A stretch of 64,000 nucleotides of DNA from Tessaracoccus coleopterorum (GTDB lineage: Bacteria; Actinomycetota; Actinomycetes; Propionibacteriales; Propionibacteriaceae). Positions within the stretch are counted from its first letter, which is position 1, and every line of letters starts with the position of its first letter. The stretch covers positions 558,001 to 622,000 of the forward strand of contig NZ_JAANIJ010000001.1 of NCBI RefSeq assembly GCF_011174705.1, written 5' to 3'. Both the position numbers and the translations under genes were made by a program. Positions 10,555-19,474 of this stretch are shown here, one piece after another. The notes under the pieces are model-generated. The model did not search any database and was not told the origin of the DNA. It was given only the letters and a program-made list of their open reading frames with translations.

Positions 10555-11849
10555 AGGCAGACGTATGGCGGAACTGGGGCGCACCATCCAGGTGCGGCCG
10601 GCACGGGTGGAGCGCCCGGGAGCGTCGAGGAGGTGGCCGCGCTCGTCCGTGGGCCGTGTCCGACGGCATCCCGCTCAAGGCGGTCGGCGCCGGACACAGC
10701 TTCAGCGCGATCGCCGAGGCCGACGGGGTGCAGATGAGCCTCGACGGCATCGCAGGCCTGATCTCGGTCGACCGGGCGACGCGTGAGGTGACCCTGGGTG
10801 CCGGCACCCGGCTGCGGCACATCCCCGCTCTGCTGGCTCCCTACGGCCTGGCGATGGAGAACCTGGGCGACATCGACGCCCAGTCGGTGGCGGGCGCCGT
10901 CTCCACCGGCACGCACGGCACCGGTGCGGCGTTCCGCGGGATCGCGGCACAGATCGTGGGCGCGGTGCTGGTGACGGGCACCGGCGAGGTCCTCAGGGTC
11001 GACCGCGACCACAACCCCGAACTGCTCCCCGCCGTCGCGCTCGGCCTGGGCGCGCTCGGCGTCCTCGTCGAGGTGACGCTGCGTTGCGTCGAGGCGTTCG
11101 ACCTGCGCGCCATCGAGCGCCCGGAGCCCCTGGGAGCGGTGCTCGGATCGCTCGATGAGCGCGTCGAGGAGGCCGACCACTTCGAGTTCTTCTGGTTCCC
11201 CCACACCGACATCGCCATGACGAAGACGAACACCCGGGTGCCCGCGGGCGAGGCTCGCGCTCCCCTGTCCGCTGCGCGCCGCTGGTTCGACGACTCCTTC
11301 GTCTCCAACGACGTGTTCGGTGTCCTGTGCCGGCTCGGGCGGGCCCTCCCCGCCGCCGTGCCCCGATCAACCGGGCCGCGGTGAGGCTGACGGGCGACCG
11401 CTCGTTCTCCGACGTGTCGTCCAATGTGTTCACCACGCAGCGCCGGGTGCGGTTCACCGAGATGGAGTACGCGATCCCCGCCGACCGCGTGGTAGTGGCG
11501 TTCGACGAGGTGCGCCGCGCCATCGACCGGGAGGGGTGGCGCGTGTCGTTCCCGGTGGAGGTGCGCTTCGCAGCCGCCGACGAGCTGTGGCTGTCGACCG
11601 CGCACGGCAGGCCGACCGCCTACCTGGCCGTCCATCGCGCGCTCGGTGAAGACCCGGTGCCGTACTTCCGCGCGGTCGAGTCGATCATGCGCGGCCACGG
11701 GGGCCGTCCGCACTGGGGAAGATGCACTGGAGCACGGCGGGGATCTCGCCCCGTCTACCCCCGCTTCGACGACTTCCGCGCGCTGCGCGGCAGGCTCGAC
11801 CCGGCAGGGTCTTCCTCAACCCCTATCTGCGCGGGGTGCTCGGGCGTAA
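10551..11849 (+). CDS. D-arabinono-1,4-lactone oxidase family FAD enzyme (frame broken)
   Basis: A flavoprotein of about 435 residues that oxidises an aldonolactone. The FAD domain has AVGAGHSFSAIA, whose histidine is the usual site of covalent FAD attachment, and GAVSTGTHGTG. The C-terminal ALO domain shows EMEYAIPADR, HRALGEDPVPYFRAVE, MHWSTAGDLAP-like residues and FLNPYLRGVLG. At least six single-base losses occur (10575-10625, near 11366, 11718, 11750, 11807 and 11843). With the last one restored the gene ends at TAA 11847-11849, 1 bp from the converging GAP-family gene. It overlaps the deaminase stop as GTGA. Confidence 0.85.
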
Positions 11850-11850
11850 C

Positions 11851-12507
11851 TCAGCCGAGGATCGCGAGCCCCTTCCCCAGGAACAGCCCCGCCATCAGCA
11901 CGAGCACGACCATCGAGATCGCCGTCAGGTTCGCCTCCAGCCAGTCGCGCGCCGCGGCGAGGGGCCCAGCACCCGGGGCCCGCCGACGAGCACGAGCAGT
12001 AGGGGCACGAACACGCCCAGCCCGGCCAGCGCGGCGAACGTCAGCAGGCCGGCCAGGGAAGACCCGGCTCCGAGCCGGGCCTCGGCGAAGGCGGCCCCTG
12101 CGCTGATCGCCAGGGGCAGGTTCTTGATCATCAGGAACCCTGAGCCAGCCCCAGCCCCAGGGATCCCGCCACGCCGGTCGACCCGACCCTGGCCAGCAGG
12201 GCCCCACCCTTGGAGTCCCGCTTCCGCCACGTCACGACGGCGAGCACGGCGAAAAGCACCCCGAAGATCAGTTGGGCGACGTCGACGCCCGCCTCCGTCG
12301 CCACGGGATCGACGCTCTCGGCGACGTCCACCAGGAGGAACGCCAACCCGGCCTGGATGAGCACCGCGGCCGACCAGCCGGTCCCGAAGAGCAGGGCGCG
12401 CGTCTTCCCCGGTGCCCCAGGTTGAGGATGATGCCGGTGACGAGCGCGAGCGGGCTCAGCGCCAGCGCCGTCGCGTACGGAAGGACCTCACCGAGAGTGG
12501 CCCACAT
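11851..12507 (-). CDS. GAP-family (Sap/SfLAP-like) membrane protein
   Basis: About 220 residues with six hydrophobic segments, starting MWATLGEVLPYATALALS and continuing through FGVLFAVLAVVTW, IKNLPLAISAG and VVLVLMAGLFLGKGLAILG. This is the layout of the actinobacterial GAP family (LysE-like; in mycobacteria linked to glycolipid or sulfolipid export). The cargo here is unknown. The frame is broken near 12420, 12140 and 11960. It converges on the aldonolactone oxidase gene and is followed upstream by the aldo/keto reductase on the same strand, 24 bp away. Confidence 0.75.
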
Positions 12508-12531
12508 GGCGTCCCCTCGCGGGCGACCGCC

Positions 12532-13343
12532 TCAGAAGCGGTCGTCCGGATGCGTGCCGGTGCGGATCCCCGACTCGAGGGCCGCCATCGCGGCCATGTC
12601 GGCCTCGGTGAGGGCGAACCCGTCCACCGCCAGGTTCTCGCGCAGCCGACCGGGATCGGTCGACTTGGGGATCAGCGTACCCCCGAGTTGCAGGTGCCAT
12701 CTGATGATCGCCTGCGCGGGCGTCACGGCGTGCGCGGCCGCGATCCTGCCGACCACCGGATCGGCGAGCAGGCGTCCCCGGCCGAGCGGGCTCCACGCCT
12801 GCGTGACGATGCCGTGTGCCGCGTGGAACTCGCGCAGGCCGAGCTGCGGGAGCCACGGGTGCGACTCGACCTGGTTGATGGCGGGCGTCACCCCGGTCTC
12901 GTCGATGAGCCGCCTCACGTGCTCCTCGGTGAAGTTCGACACCCCGATGGTGCGGACCCTCCCTGCTGCTGCAGCTCGATCAGGGTGCGCCACACGTCGA
13001 CGTAGCGGTTCCGCCTCGGCCGCGGCCAGTGGATCATGTACACGTCGATGTGGGTGCCGAGCGCCCTCTCCGAGGCGTCGAACGACCGGAGCACCGCGTC
13101 GCGTTCCTGGCTCTCCTCGCCCCAGAACTTCGAGGTGACGATCAGCCGGTCGCGCTCCACCCTGCGCAGCCCCGCGCCCACCTGTTCCTCGTTGTGGTAG
13201 AACTCGGCGCCGTCGACGAGGCGGTAACCCGCCTCCACCCCTGCGACGATGACGTCCTCCGTGACGTCGGGATCGACCTTGTAGAGCCCGAAACCGAGCG
13301 TCGGGATGCGGTTGCCGTCATTGAGCGAAACGTCGTTGGTCAT
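12532..13343 (-). CDS. Aldo/keto reductase
   Basis: An NADPH-dependent reductase of about 270 residues of the 2,5-diketo-gluconate reductase type. The catalytic tetrad is visible: Asp in RLVDGAEFYHNE, Tyr in the same stretch, Lys in VTSKFWGEE and His in YMIHWPRP. Cofactor-binding residues appear in IPKSTDPGRLRENL. A single base loss near 12958 changes the frame before RVRTIGVSNFTEEH. The ATG lies 7 bp after CACAAT, a likely leaderless promoter. Substrate unknown. Confidence 0.92.
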
Positions 13344-13350
13344 GGCACCG

Positions 13351-13356
13351 ATTGTG
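13351..13356 (-). promoter_or_regulatory. -10 box of aldo/keto reductase (leaderless)
   Basis: CACAAT on the minus strand, 7 bp before the ATG at 13343. Confidence 0.4.
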
Positions 13357-13390
13357 CCAGTACCCCCGTTAGACAGATAGGAGCGCCGGG

Positions 13391-13450
13391 GTACGGGTTT
13401 GTGCCCACGATTGTGGCCACAAACCCCTACCAGCCGCCTGTCGGTAGGGG
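13391..13450 (+). repeat. Competing inverted repeats upstream of the kinase gene
   Basis: GTACGGGTTTGTG (13391-13403) pairs with CACAAACCCCTAC (13418-13430) with one mismatch. CCCCTACC (13424-13431) also pairs perfectly with GGTAGGGG (13443-13450). The two stems share the middle arm and cannot form together, as in an attenuator. No function is proven; it lies 155 bp before the kinase start. Confidence 0.5.
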
Positions 13451-13509
13451 GAGACCGACATGCGGCGCGGCAACTGGGTCATCTTCAGGCCAGTGCCGCC
13501 CGGCGCTTC

Positions 13510-13519
13510 TATACGTATA
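13510..13519. promoter_or_regulatory. AT-rich 10-bp palindrome
   Basis: TATACGTATA is a perfect palindrome in GC-rich surroundings, about 85 bp upstream of the kinase promoter. It could be a protein-binding site. Confidence 0.3.
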
Positions 13520-13580
13520 ACTTGCCCGTTCCGCGTGGGGTCCGACCAGATCCGATCGTCTCGAACACCCAGTACTTTCG

Positions 13581-13604
13581 GTGCGAACAGGAGTACGTTC
13601 GCAC
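13581..13604. promoter_or_regulatory. Inverted-repeat operator candidate at the kinase start
   Basis: GTGCGAAC and GTTCGCAC are perfect 8-bp inverted arms with an 8-bp spacer, ending 1 bp before the kinase ATG. They cover a -10-like TACGTT (13594-13599) and an AGGAG sequence (13589-13593). The position fits autoregulation by the downstream response regulator; this is inference. Confidence 0.5.
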
Positions 13605-13605
13605 T

Positions 13606-14795
13606 ATGCGGTACGGTCGGCGCATGCGGCCGTCCCATTCGCCTGCCACGCGAGGCGGGTCATCTCAACCGGTCGAGCCGACGCGCCGTCGCGCCATCCT
13701 CGGCATGAGCGTGCTTGCCGCATCGCCCCTCCTGTTCCTCGCAGCCTACATCGCAGTCACCACCCCGCGGAGGAACGGTGGCCAGGGCTCTTCATCGAGG
13801 TCGCCATCTGCGTGGCGGCCGCGCTGAGCACCCGCTGGCCGGTGGTCGGATCCGTTGCCACCGGCGTCCTCCTCACCGTGCTCGCCTTCGGCACCGACGG
13901 CGAGGCGCGGATGAGCGCTTTCGCCGTGCTCGCACCGATCATCGCGACCGGCGCCCAGGGCCGTTGGCGGCTGACGCTCGGGATCACGTCGTGGTATCTG
14001 GTGGTCCTCGCCGTGCTCGAGTCGCCGAACCTGGAGCCGAACAACCTCGTGCACGCCGCTTGGACGTGGGCGCTCGTGCTGTGCATCGGGCTGCTGCTGG
14101 CCGCCGGCCTCGACCGCATCCGCGGACAACGACTCGCCTCGGAACGGCGCAGGGAGACCGAACTGTTGGAGCAGCGCCGCACGATCGCGCGGGAACTGCA
14201 CGACACCATCTCCCACACCGCGACCCTTTCGCTGCTGCGGGCCACCGCCGCGCGTGAGCATCTGGACGATCCCGACCTGATCTCGACCGACCTCGACTAC
14301 CTGACCGACGCCTGCCAGCAGATGACGGTGGACCTCCGGTCGCTGCTCACCGCGATCCGCGGCCCCAACGAGAACCCCGTCGCGGAGGCCCCCACATCGC
14401 CCCCAGCACCGCCCTGATCCGGGCACGGGCAACGCTCGAACGCGCCGGGTTCACGGTGTCGGTGCTCACCGACGGCGCCCTCGACGATCTGCCCGAACCC
14501 GCACGCCAGACCCTCGTGCGCACCGTCAGCGAGGCGGCCGAGAACATCACCCGCCACGGCGACCGCTCCAAGCCCTGCTCGCTCCTGTTCGAGCGGACCG
14601 AAGGCGGCGTCGAGTTCGTTGCGACAAACACGATCAGCGGGAGGCGTTCGGGCACGGCAACGGGTATGGTCTGCTCGGACTCGCCGAGCGGATCCGCTCT
14701 GTCGGCGGCGAACTCAACGTCTCCAGCAATCCCCGACCTGGGTGCTCCACGCCCGGATCCCACTGCACCACTCCACGGAGGTGACGCGTTCGTGA
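13606..14795 (+). CDS. Membrane sensor histidine kinase (NarL-partner type, frame broken)
   Basis: A kinase of about 398 residues. Four or five hydrophobic segments fill the first 160 residues (LAASPLLFLAAYIAVTT, FIEVAICVAAALS, FAVLAPIIATG, TWALVLCIGLLLAAGL) with no sizeable extracellular domain. The HisKA_3 box follows with the phosphoacceptor histidine in IARELHDTISHTATLSLL. The ATPase part has an N-box (SEAAENITRHG) and a G-box (GHGNGYGLLGLAERIRSVGG). The frame is broken near 13785, 14390, 14640 and 14735. Its stop overlaps the response-regulator start by 4 bp. The start is assigned from the operator and -10 just upstream; MRPSH at 13624 is an alternative. Confidence 0.85.
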
Positions 14796-15495
14796 CAAAG
14801 AACGAAGGCGACCCGATCCGCGTCCTGCTCGCCGACGACGACGCCATCGTCAGGTCGGCCCTGCGGGCCCACCTGTCGTCGAGCCCTGACATCCGCGTTG
14901 TCGCCGAGGCGATCACGGGCCAGGAGGCCCTCCGCCTCCTCGACTCGGGTCTCGACGTCGACGTGGTGCTGATGGATGTGCGGATGCCGGAGAAGGACGG
15001 CATCTCGGCGGCCGCCGAGATCGGCACCCGTTCCCGCAGCCGACCCCGCGTCCTGCTCGTGACGTCCTACGACACCGATGAGATCGTCGTGGAGGCCCTG
15101 CGGGCCCGCTCCAACGGACTCGTCCTCAAGTCGGCGGGGCCGAGGCGATGTCAGATGCCGTGCGCGCCGTCCACCGTGGGACCACGGTGTTCTCCGAGGG
15201 CCCCATCTCGAGACTTGCCGACTCGCAGCAGACCCAACCTCCGACCGACCTGCGGCTAACTCCACGGGAACTCGATACGCTTGAGTTGCTGTGTCGCGCC
15301 ATGTCCAACGCCGAGATCGCCAAGGCTCTCCACCTGTCGGAATCACGCGTCAAGGCGCACATCTCGTCGATCATGGCGAGGTTGGGCGTCGACAGCCGAC
15401 TGCGCGTCGTGGTGCGCGCTTTCGAACTCGGTTTAGTCACGCTAGATCGACCACATCAGGTCGCTCCCGCCCAAGGAAAGGTAATCGACAGATGA
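14792..15495 (+). CDS. NarL/LuxR-type response regulator
   Basis: Receiver domain with acidic pocket LLADDDAIV, phosphoacceptor aspartate in VVLMDVRMPEKDG, and LLVTSYDTDE. A LuxR-type DNA-binding domain follows: LTPRELDTLELLCRAMSN, then IAKALHLSESRVKAHISS and IMARLGVDSRLRVVV. One base loss near 15138 shifts the frame between the domains. GTG 14792 overlaps the kinase stop. After residue AFELGLV the codons become unusual for this genome (TTA, CTA, CCA, GTA), so the last 20 residues or so may be partly promoter sequence for the peptide gene. The stop overlaps the peptide ATG by 4 bp. Confidence 0.9.
15473..15481 (+). promoter_or_regulatory. Strong ribosome-binding site of the peptide gene
   Basis: AAGGAAAGG ends 10 bp before ATG 15492. 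It is one of the few strong SD sequences in the window and shows that the short downstream frame is meant to be translated. Confidence 0.6.
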
Positions 15496-15659
15496 TCAAG
15501 CGAATCCTCATCGCATCCCTCGCCGCCGCAGCCATGCTGCAGGCACCCGCCATGGCCTCCGCGGCCGACTTCAACGGCAACACCTCGTCGCCGAACTACA
15601 CCCTGTGCAAGCTGCTCCCCTGGCTTCCCTCCTGCAAGCTCCTCTTCGCCGGAGAGTGA
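15492..15659 (+). CDS. Small secreted two-cysteine peptide
   Basis: A 55-residue precursor. MIKR is followed by a hydrophobic core (ILIASLAAAAMLQAPA) and a signal-peptidase site ASA|AD, leaving a mature peptide of about 31 residues. That peptide holds Cys39 and Cys48 in CKLLPWLPSCKLLF, where the tetrad CKLL occurs twice, so a disulfide loop of ten residues is possible. The gene overlaps the response-regulator stop (ATGA) and has its own strong SD. I do not recognise a family. The position next to a kinase without an extracellular domain suggests a signal or effector peptide for this two-component system. An alternative is a small cell-envelope or antimicrobial peptide. Confidence 0.75.
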   Translation: MIKRILIASLAAAAMLQAPAMASAADFNGNTSSPNYTLCKLLPWLPSCKLLFAGE

Positions 15660-15685
15660 CCAGCAGGCTTGTCTGACGCGGCGGC

Positions 15686-15691
15686 TAGGGT
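15686..15691 (+). promoter_or_regulatory. -10 box of the AAA ATPase gene (leaderless)
   Basis: TAGGGT, 7 bp before ATG 15699. Confidence 0.5.
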
Positions 15692-15698
15692 GCCGGGC

Positions 15699-16838
15699 AT
15701 GTACCGCACCCTCGCCGTCTCCGGTTACCGGTCCCTGCGTGACGTCGCCGTCACGCTCGGCCGGGTGACCGTTGTCACCGGGCCGAACGGATCCGGTAAG
15801 TCAAGCCTCTACCGCTCGCTGCGGCTCCTCGCGGGCTGCGCGCTCGGCGACGCCATCGGCTCGCTGGCGCGTGAGGGCGGCCTCGGCTCGGTGCTGTGGG
15901 CGGGCCCGAGTCGCTCAAGGGCGCCAGGCGCACCGGCGTCGTCGAGGGCACCACCCGCTCCGGCCCCATCTCGCTCAGGCTCGGCATCGGCGCCGACGGC
16001 TACTCCTACCTCATCGATCTCGGCCTCCCGATCCCCAGCGACTCCGCCTTCTGCCGCGACCCGAGATCAAAAGAGAGGCCGTGTGGGCGGGCCCGGTGAT
16101 GCGCAGCGGCACCCTGCTCGCCCGCAGGAAGCAGGCCCGCGTCGAGGTCCGCGACGACGGCCCCTGGGAGCAGTTGCCCTTCACGCTCCCCACCCACCGA
16201 TCCATGCTCGCCGACGTCGCCGAGGCCCGCGCCCTGCGCGACGACCTGGCCGCCTGGCGCTTCTACGACGCGATGCGCACCGACGCCGACGCCCCCGCGC
16301 GGCAGCCGAGGGTCGGCACCCGCACCTTTGCCATGGCCAGCGACGGCTCGGACGTCGCGGCGGCGCTGCAGACCATCGTGGAGCGCGGCAAGGATCACGT
16401 GGATGAGCACCTCGAGGACGCCTTCCCCGGGAGCAGGCTGGCGATCCTGCAGCAGGGGGCCTCTTCGACGTCACGCTGCACCAGCACGGGATGCTCAGGG
16501 CGCTCTGCAGCGCCGAGCTCTCCGACGGGACCCTGCGCTACCTGATGTGGCTCGCCGCGCTGCTCGCCCCCGTCCGGCCTCCCCTGATGGCGATCAACGA
16601 GCCGGAGAACAGCCTGCATCCCACCCTGATCGAGCCGCTCGGGCGGTTGATCGCGGCCGCCTCGGCCGACACCCAGATCGTGGTCGTCACCCACTCGCGG
16701 CCGCTGGTCGATGCCCTGGCTTCGGCGCTCCCGGCCGACGACCTCGAGATCGTCGGGTTGGACAAGGACACCGGCGAGACGCTGGTTGCCGACCAGGGGC
16801 TTCTCACGCGCCCACGGTGGGAATGGGGATCCCGCTGA
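15699..16838 (+). CDS. AAA family ATPase (RecF/OLD-like)
   Basis: About 381 residues. The N-terminus MYRTLAVSGYRSLRDVAVTL with Walker A GPNGSGKSS is typical of SMC/RecF/OLD-like single-cassette ATPases. The C-terminal half has the signature-like SDGTLRYLMWLAALLAP, Walker B MAINEPENSLHP and the switch histidine in VVVTHSRPLV. No TOPRIM nuclease domain is seen, unlike true OLD nucleases. The frame is broken near 15905, 16062 and 16460. The gene stands alone between the peptide gene and the converging RDD gene; no defence partner is adjacent. Role unknown. Confidence 0.82.
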
Positions 16839-16885
16839 CACGCCACCGGAAACCGGCCCGGATAACGTGCCGGTGAGTCGGGAGG

Positions 16886-17313
16886 CTACGCCTCGGCGCG
16901 ACGGCTGACCACCACGGTGCCGAGCAGCAGGTCGGTCAGCGCCCTCCGCTCGGCCCCACCACCAGCATGGGGATCACGAGGCACTTGAGGGCGGTGCGCA
17001 CGATGGGCCGCCACCAGCCCAGCGGGCCGCCGTCGAGCCGGATGATGCCGATGCGGGCGATCAACTGCCCGAAGGAGCCGCCGGTCAGCGCGGTGAGGAT
17101 GCTCGCCTCGACGAAGTACACCGCCAGGATCATGAACGAGCGCCAGCCGGATCCGGTGAGGACCTCCGATCCGAAGAGCGCGAGCGCGACGATCATGCTG
17201 GCCGTCCAGTCGCCCAGGAGCGCGGCGACGCGCGCCCGCCACGAGGCCAGCGATCCGGGGCCCGAGGCGGGAAGCCCGATGCTCTGACCGGGGTACTGCA
17301 CTGGCTCTGTCAC
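16886..17313 (-). CDS. RDD family membrane protein
   Basis: About 143 residues. The sequence begins VTEPVQYPGQSIGLP, followed by ASWRARVAALLGDWTASMIV with the R..A...D pattern of the RDD domain. Membrane segments include FMILAVYFVEASILTAL, and GGSFGQLIARIGII is the conserved second motif. A base loss near 16955 shifts the last 20 residues. Function of RDD proteins is poorly defined; some act in ion homeostasis. GTG 17313 sits 7 bp after TAGGCT. Confidence 0.85.
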
Positions 17314-17320
17314 GCGGCGC

Positions 17321-17326
17321 AGCCTA
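17321..17326 (-). promoter_or_regulatory. -10 box of the RDD gene (leaderless)
   Basis: TAGGCT on the minus strand, 7 bp before GTG 17313. Confidence 0.5.
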
Positions 17327-17519
17327 CCAGCGCAACCCTTTCCGCCCTGGCGAACTGGCGCGGACCGGATGCCCCGGACCACCCCACGTGTGGCAGGGTA
17401 TCCGGCATGGAGCAGTTCTTCTCTCGACCCTGGGTCGACCTGAGGCGTCAGGCCAGCGCCATGTGTTGTCGCTGAGCCCACACCTCCGACGCCCCACATC
17501 CCGCCCCAGAAAGCACTCC

Positions 17520-18893
17520 ATGTCCCAGACACTCTCCGAGCGCCCCGTCGCGCCCGAATCCGGCCGGCCCGACTCCGCCCCGCGAAGTCGAAGCCCTTCT
17601 ACACCCAACTGTCGTTCCAGATCGTCGTCGGTCTCATCGCGGGTCTCGTGCTCGGCCTCGCCGCCGTCGCGATCGGCCCCGTCGGCGAGGCCGAGGGCCC
17701 GAACTGGCTCACCACGCTGCTCACCGAGGTCGGCAAGGGCTACGTCTCGCTGCTGACCGTGCTGGTCATCCCGCTGGTGGTCACCGCGGTGATCTCCTCG
17801 GTGGCCCGCCTCCGCGAGGTGGCCAACGCCGCCAGACTCGCCGTCCAGACGCTGATCTGGTTCGCCGTCACCGCCCTCGCCTCCGTGGTGGTCGGGATCG
17901 GCGTCGGTCTCCTCTCGAAGCCCTGGCTCACCGCCGGGGTCAGCGCAGCCAACGCCGAGGAGCCCGGTCGAGTCGGCGAGTGGACCGCGTTCCTCACCGG
18001 CCTGGTGCCGTCCAACATCTTCGGCCTGACCGTGCGGGTCAGCCAGTCCGACGCCGGCGTCACCGCGAGCCCCAGCTTCTCGATCCTGCAGATCCTGCTC
18101 ATCTCCATCGCGCTCGGCGTGGCCGCCCTCAAGGTCGGCCCCAAGGCCGACAGCTTCGTCGCGCTCGCCGAGTCGGCGCTGGCCGTGGTGCAGAAGGTGC
18201 TGTGGTGGATCATCCGCCTCGCGCCCATCGGCACCGCCGCGCTGATCGGCAAGGCCATCGTCACCTACGGCTGGTCGTCGCTCGCATCGCTCGGCGTGTT
18301 CGTGCTCGCGCTGTACCTCGGCCTCGTCGTCGTGTGGGTCGTCGTCTACCCGCTGGTGTTGAAGCTCCACGGCCTCGGCGTCGGGCAGTTCTACCGCAAC
18401 GTGTGGCCCGTGATCTCGCTCGGCTTCGTCACCCGCTCCTCCATGGGCGTGATGCCCGTCACCGAGCAGGTCACCGAGCGCAACCTCGGGGTGCCCCGCG
18501 GCTACGCCTCGTTCGCCGTCCCGCTCGGCGCGACCACGAAGATGGACGGGTGCGCCGCGGTGTTCCCGCCCTCGCCGCGATCTTCATCGCCCAGTTCTAC
18601 GGGATCGAGCTGAACCTGACGCACTACCTGCTGATCGCCTTCGTGGCCGTCATCGGCTCCGCGGCCACCGCGGGCACGACCGGGGCGACCGTGATGCTGA
18701 CGCTGACGCTCTCGACCCTCGGGCTTCCGCTTGCCGGCGTCGGCCTGCTCCTCGCGGTCGAGCCGATCGTCGACATGGGCCGCACCGCGCTCAACGTGAC
18801 GGGCAGGCCCTGGTGCCGACCATCGTCGCCAAGCGCGAGGGCGTGCTCGACGAGGACATCTACAACGCGAAGCCGAGCTTCGCCACCGTCTGA
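17520..18893 (+). CDS. Dicarboxylate/amino acid:cation symporter (DAACS family)
   Basis: A secondary carrier of about 459 residues, importing C4-dicarboxylates or acidic amino acids with Na+ or H+. Eight or so membrane segments and the family hallmarks are visible: LTVLVIPLVVTAVISSVA, GFVTRSSMGVMPVTEQ (serine-rich re-entrant loop), PLGATTKMDGCA (family PxGxxxNMDG) and AGTTGATVMLTLTLSTLGLP. The asparagine usual in NMDG is Lys here (TKMDG), which may shift specificity. The frame is broken near 17582, 18563 and 18805. A strong hairpin follows the stop. Confidence 0.9.
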
Positions 18894-18919
18894 GCCGACA
18901 CGGGTCGGGCAGACGGGTC

Positions 18920-18949
18920 GGGGCCCGGGCGATCGACCGCCCGGGCCCC
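18920..18949 (+). terminator. Terminator-like hairpin after the symporter gene
   Basis: GGGGCCCGGGCG and CGCCCGGGCCCC form a perfect 12-bp stem with a 6-base loop, 26 bp after the stop. No T-tract follows, as is common in GC-rich actinobacteria. Confidence 0.7.
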
Positions 18950-18973
18950 GGAACCTGTTGTGGCGCGGGTCCC

Positions 18974-19450
18974 TCAGCCGCCGTAGCCCAGCCCGTGCCC
19001 GAACCGGAACAGCGGATCGGCGGTGTCGAACGGCACGTCCGGGTCGGAGGCCACGACGGCCTCCATCGAGGACGGCAGGTCGAACGGCAGCCTGCCCTGC
19101 GGCTCGTGAACGCCGGTCAGCACGTCGAGCAGCGCGTCCGCGCCGGCCCCCAGTTGACGGTGATCGCGGCCGCGATGCCCGTGAACGGGGTGAGGATGGC
19201 CGGTCGGTCGGCGAAGACGTCGAGGATCACCGGCACGTGGCCCGCCACCTCACGGACGTGCTCGACGACCTCGACGGGAAATCGAGGCTGCCCGCGTGGA
19301 AGAAATTCTCGAACACGGTGGCGCGCTGCTCGTAGGGCGCCTGGAGCCGGATGACGGCCACGTCGGCGTCCGCCGGATCGGTCACGACATCACCGTAGGC
19401 GGCGGCATCGTCCTGCGCGATGCCCTCGACGACGGGTCGCCCCGGCCGGG
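18974..19450 (-). pseudogene. C-terminal remnant of a GH3 beta-glucosidase
   Basis: Reading the minus strand with frame steps gives about 155 residues resembling the C-terminal domain of glycoside hydrolase family 3: VEGIAQDDAAAYGDVV, DADVAVIRLQAPYEQR, VPVILDVFADRPAILTPF, VNWGAGADALLDVLTG and a tail LFRFGHGLGYGG. GH3 enzymes have 600 or more residues, so the catalytic domain is missing. Its upstream side runs directly into the start of the ABC ATPase gene on the other strand. Further single-base losses (near 19158 and 19280) are present. A 5'-truncated remnant is the best reading. Confidence 0.65.
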
Positions 19451-19461
19451 TGGTTCAGGAG

Positions 19462-19467
19462 TAGATT
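19462..19467 (+). promoter_or_regulatory. -10 box of the ABC exporter unit (leaderless)
   Basis: TAGATT, 7 bp before ATG 19475. Confidence 0.5.
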
Positions 19468-19474
19468 CCCAGCC

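Noticed and set aside
13460-13708. 82-codon frame with a good SD-like sequence
   Set aside because: Overlaps the kinase gene in another frame, has no recognisable features and crosses the operator region; kept only as a remark in a finding.
15699-16838. Anti-phage defence ATPase (OLD/Gabija-like)
   Set aside because: No TOPRIM domain and no nuclease, helicase or toxin partner beside it; left as an AAA ATPase of unknown role.
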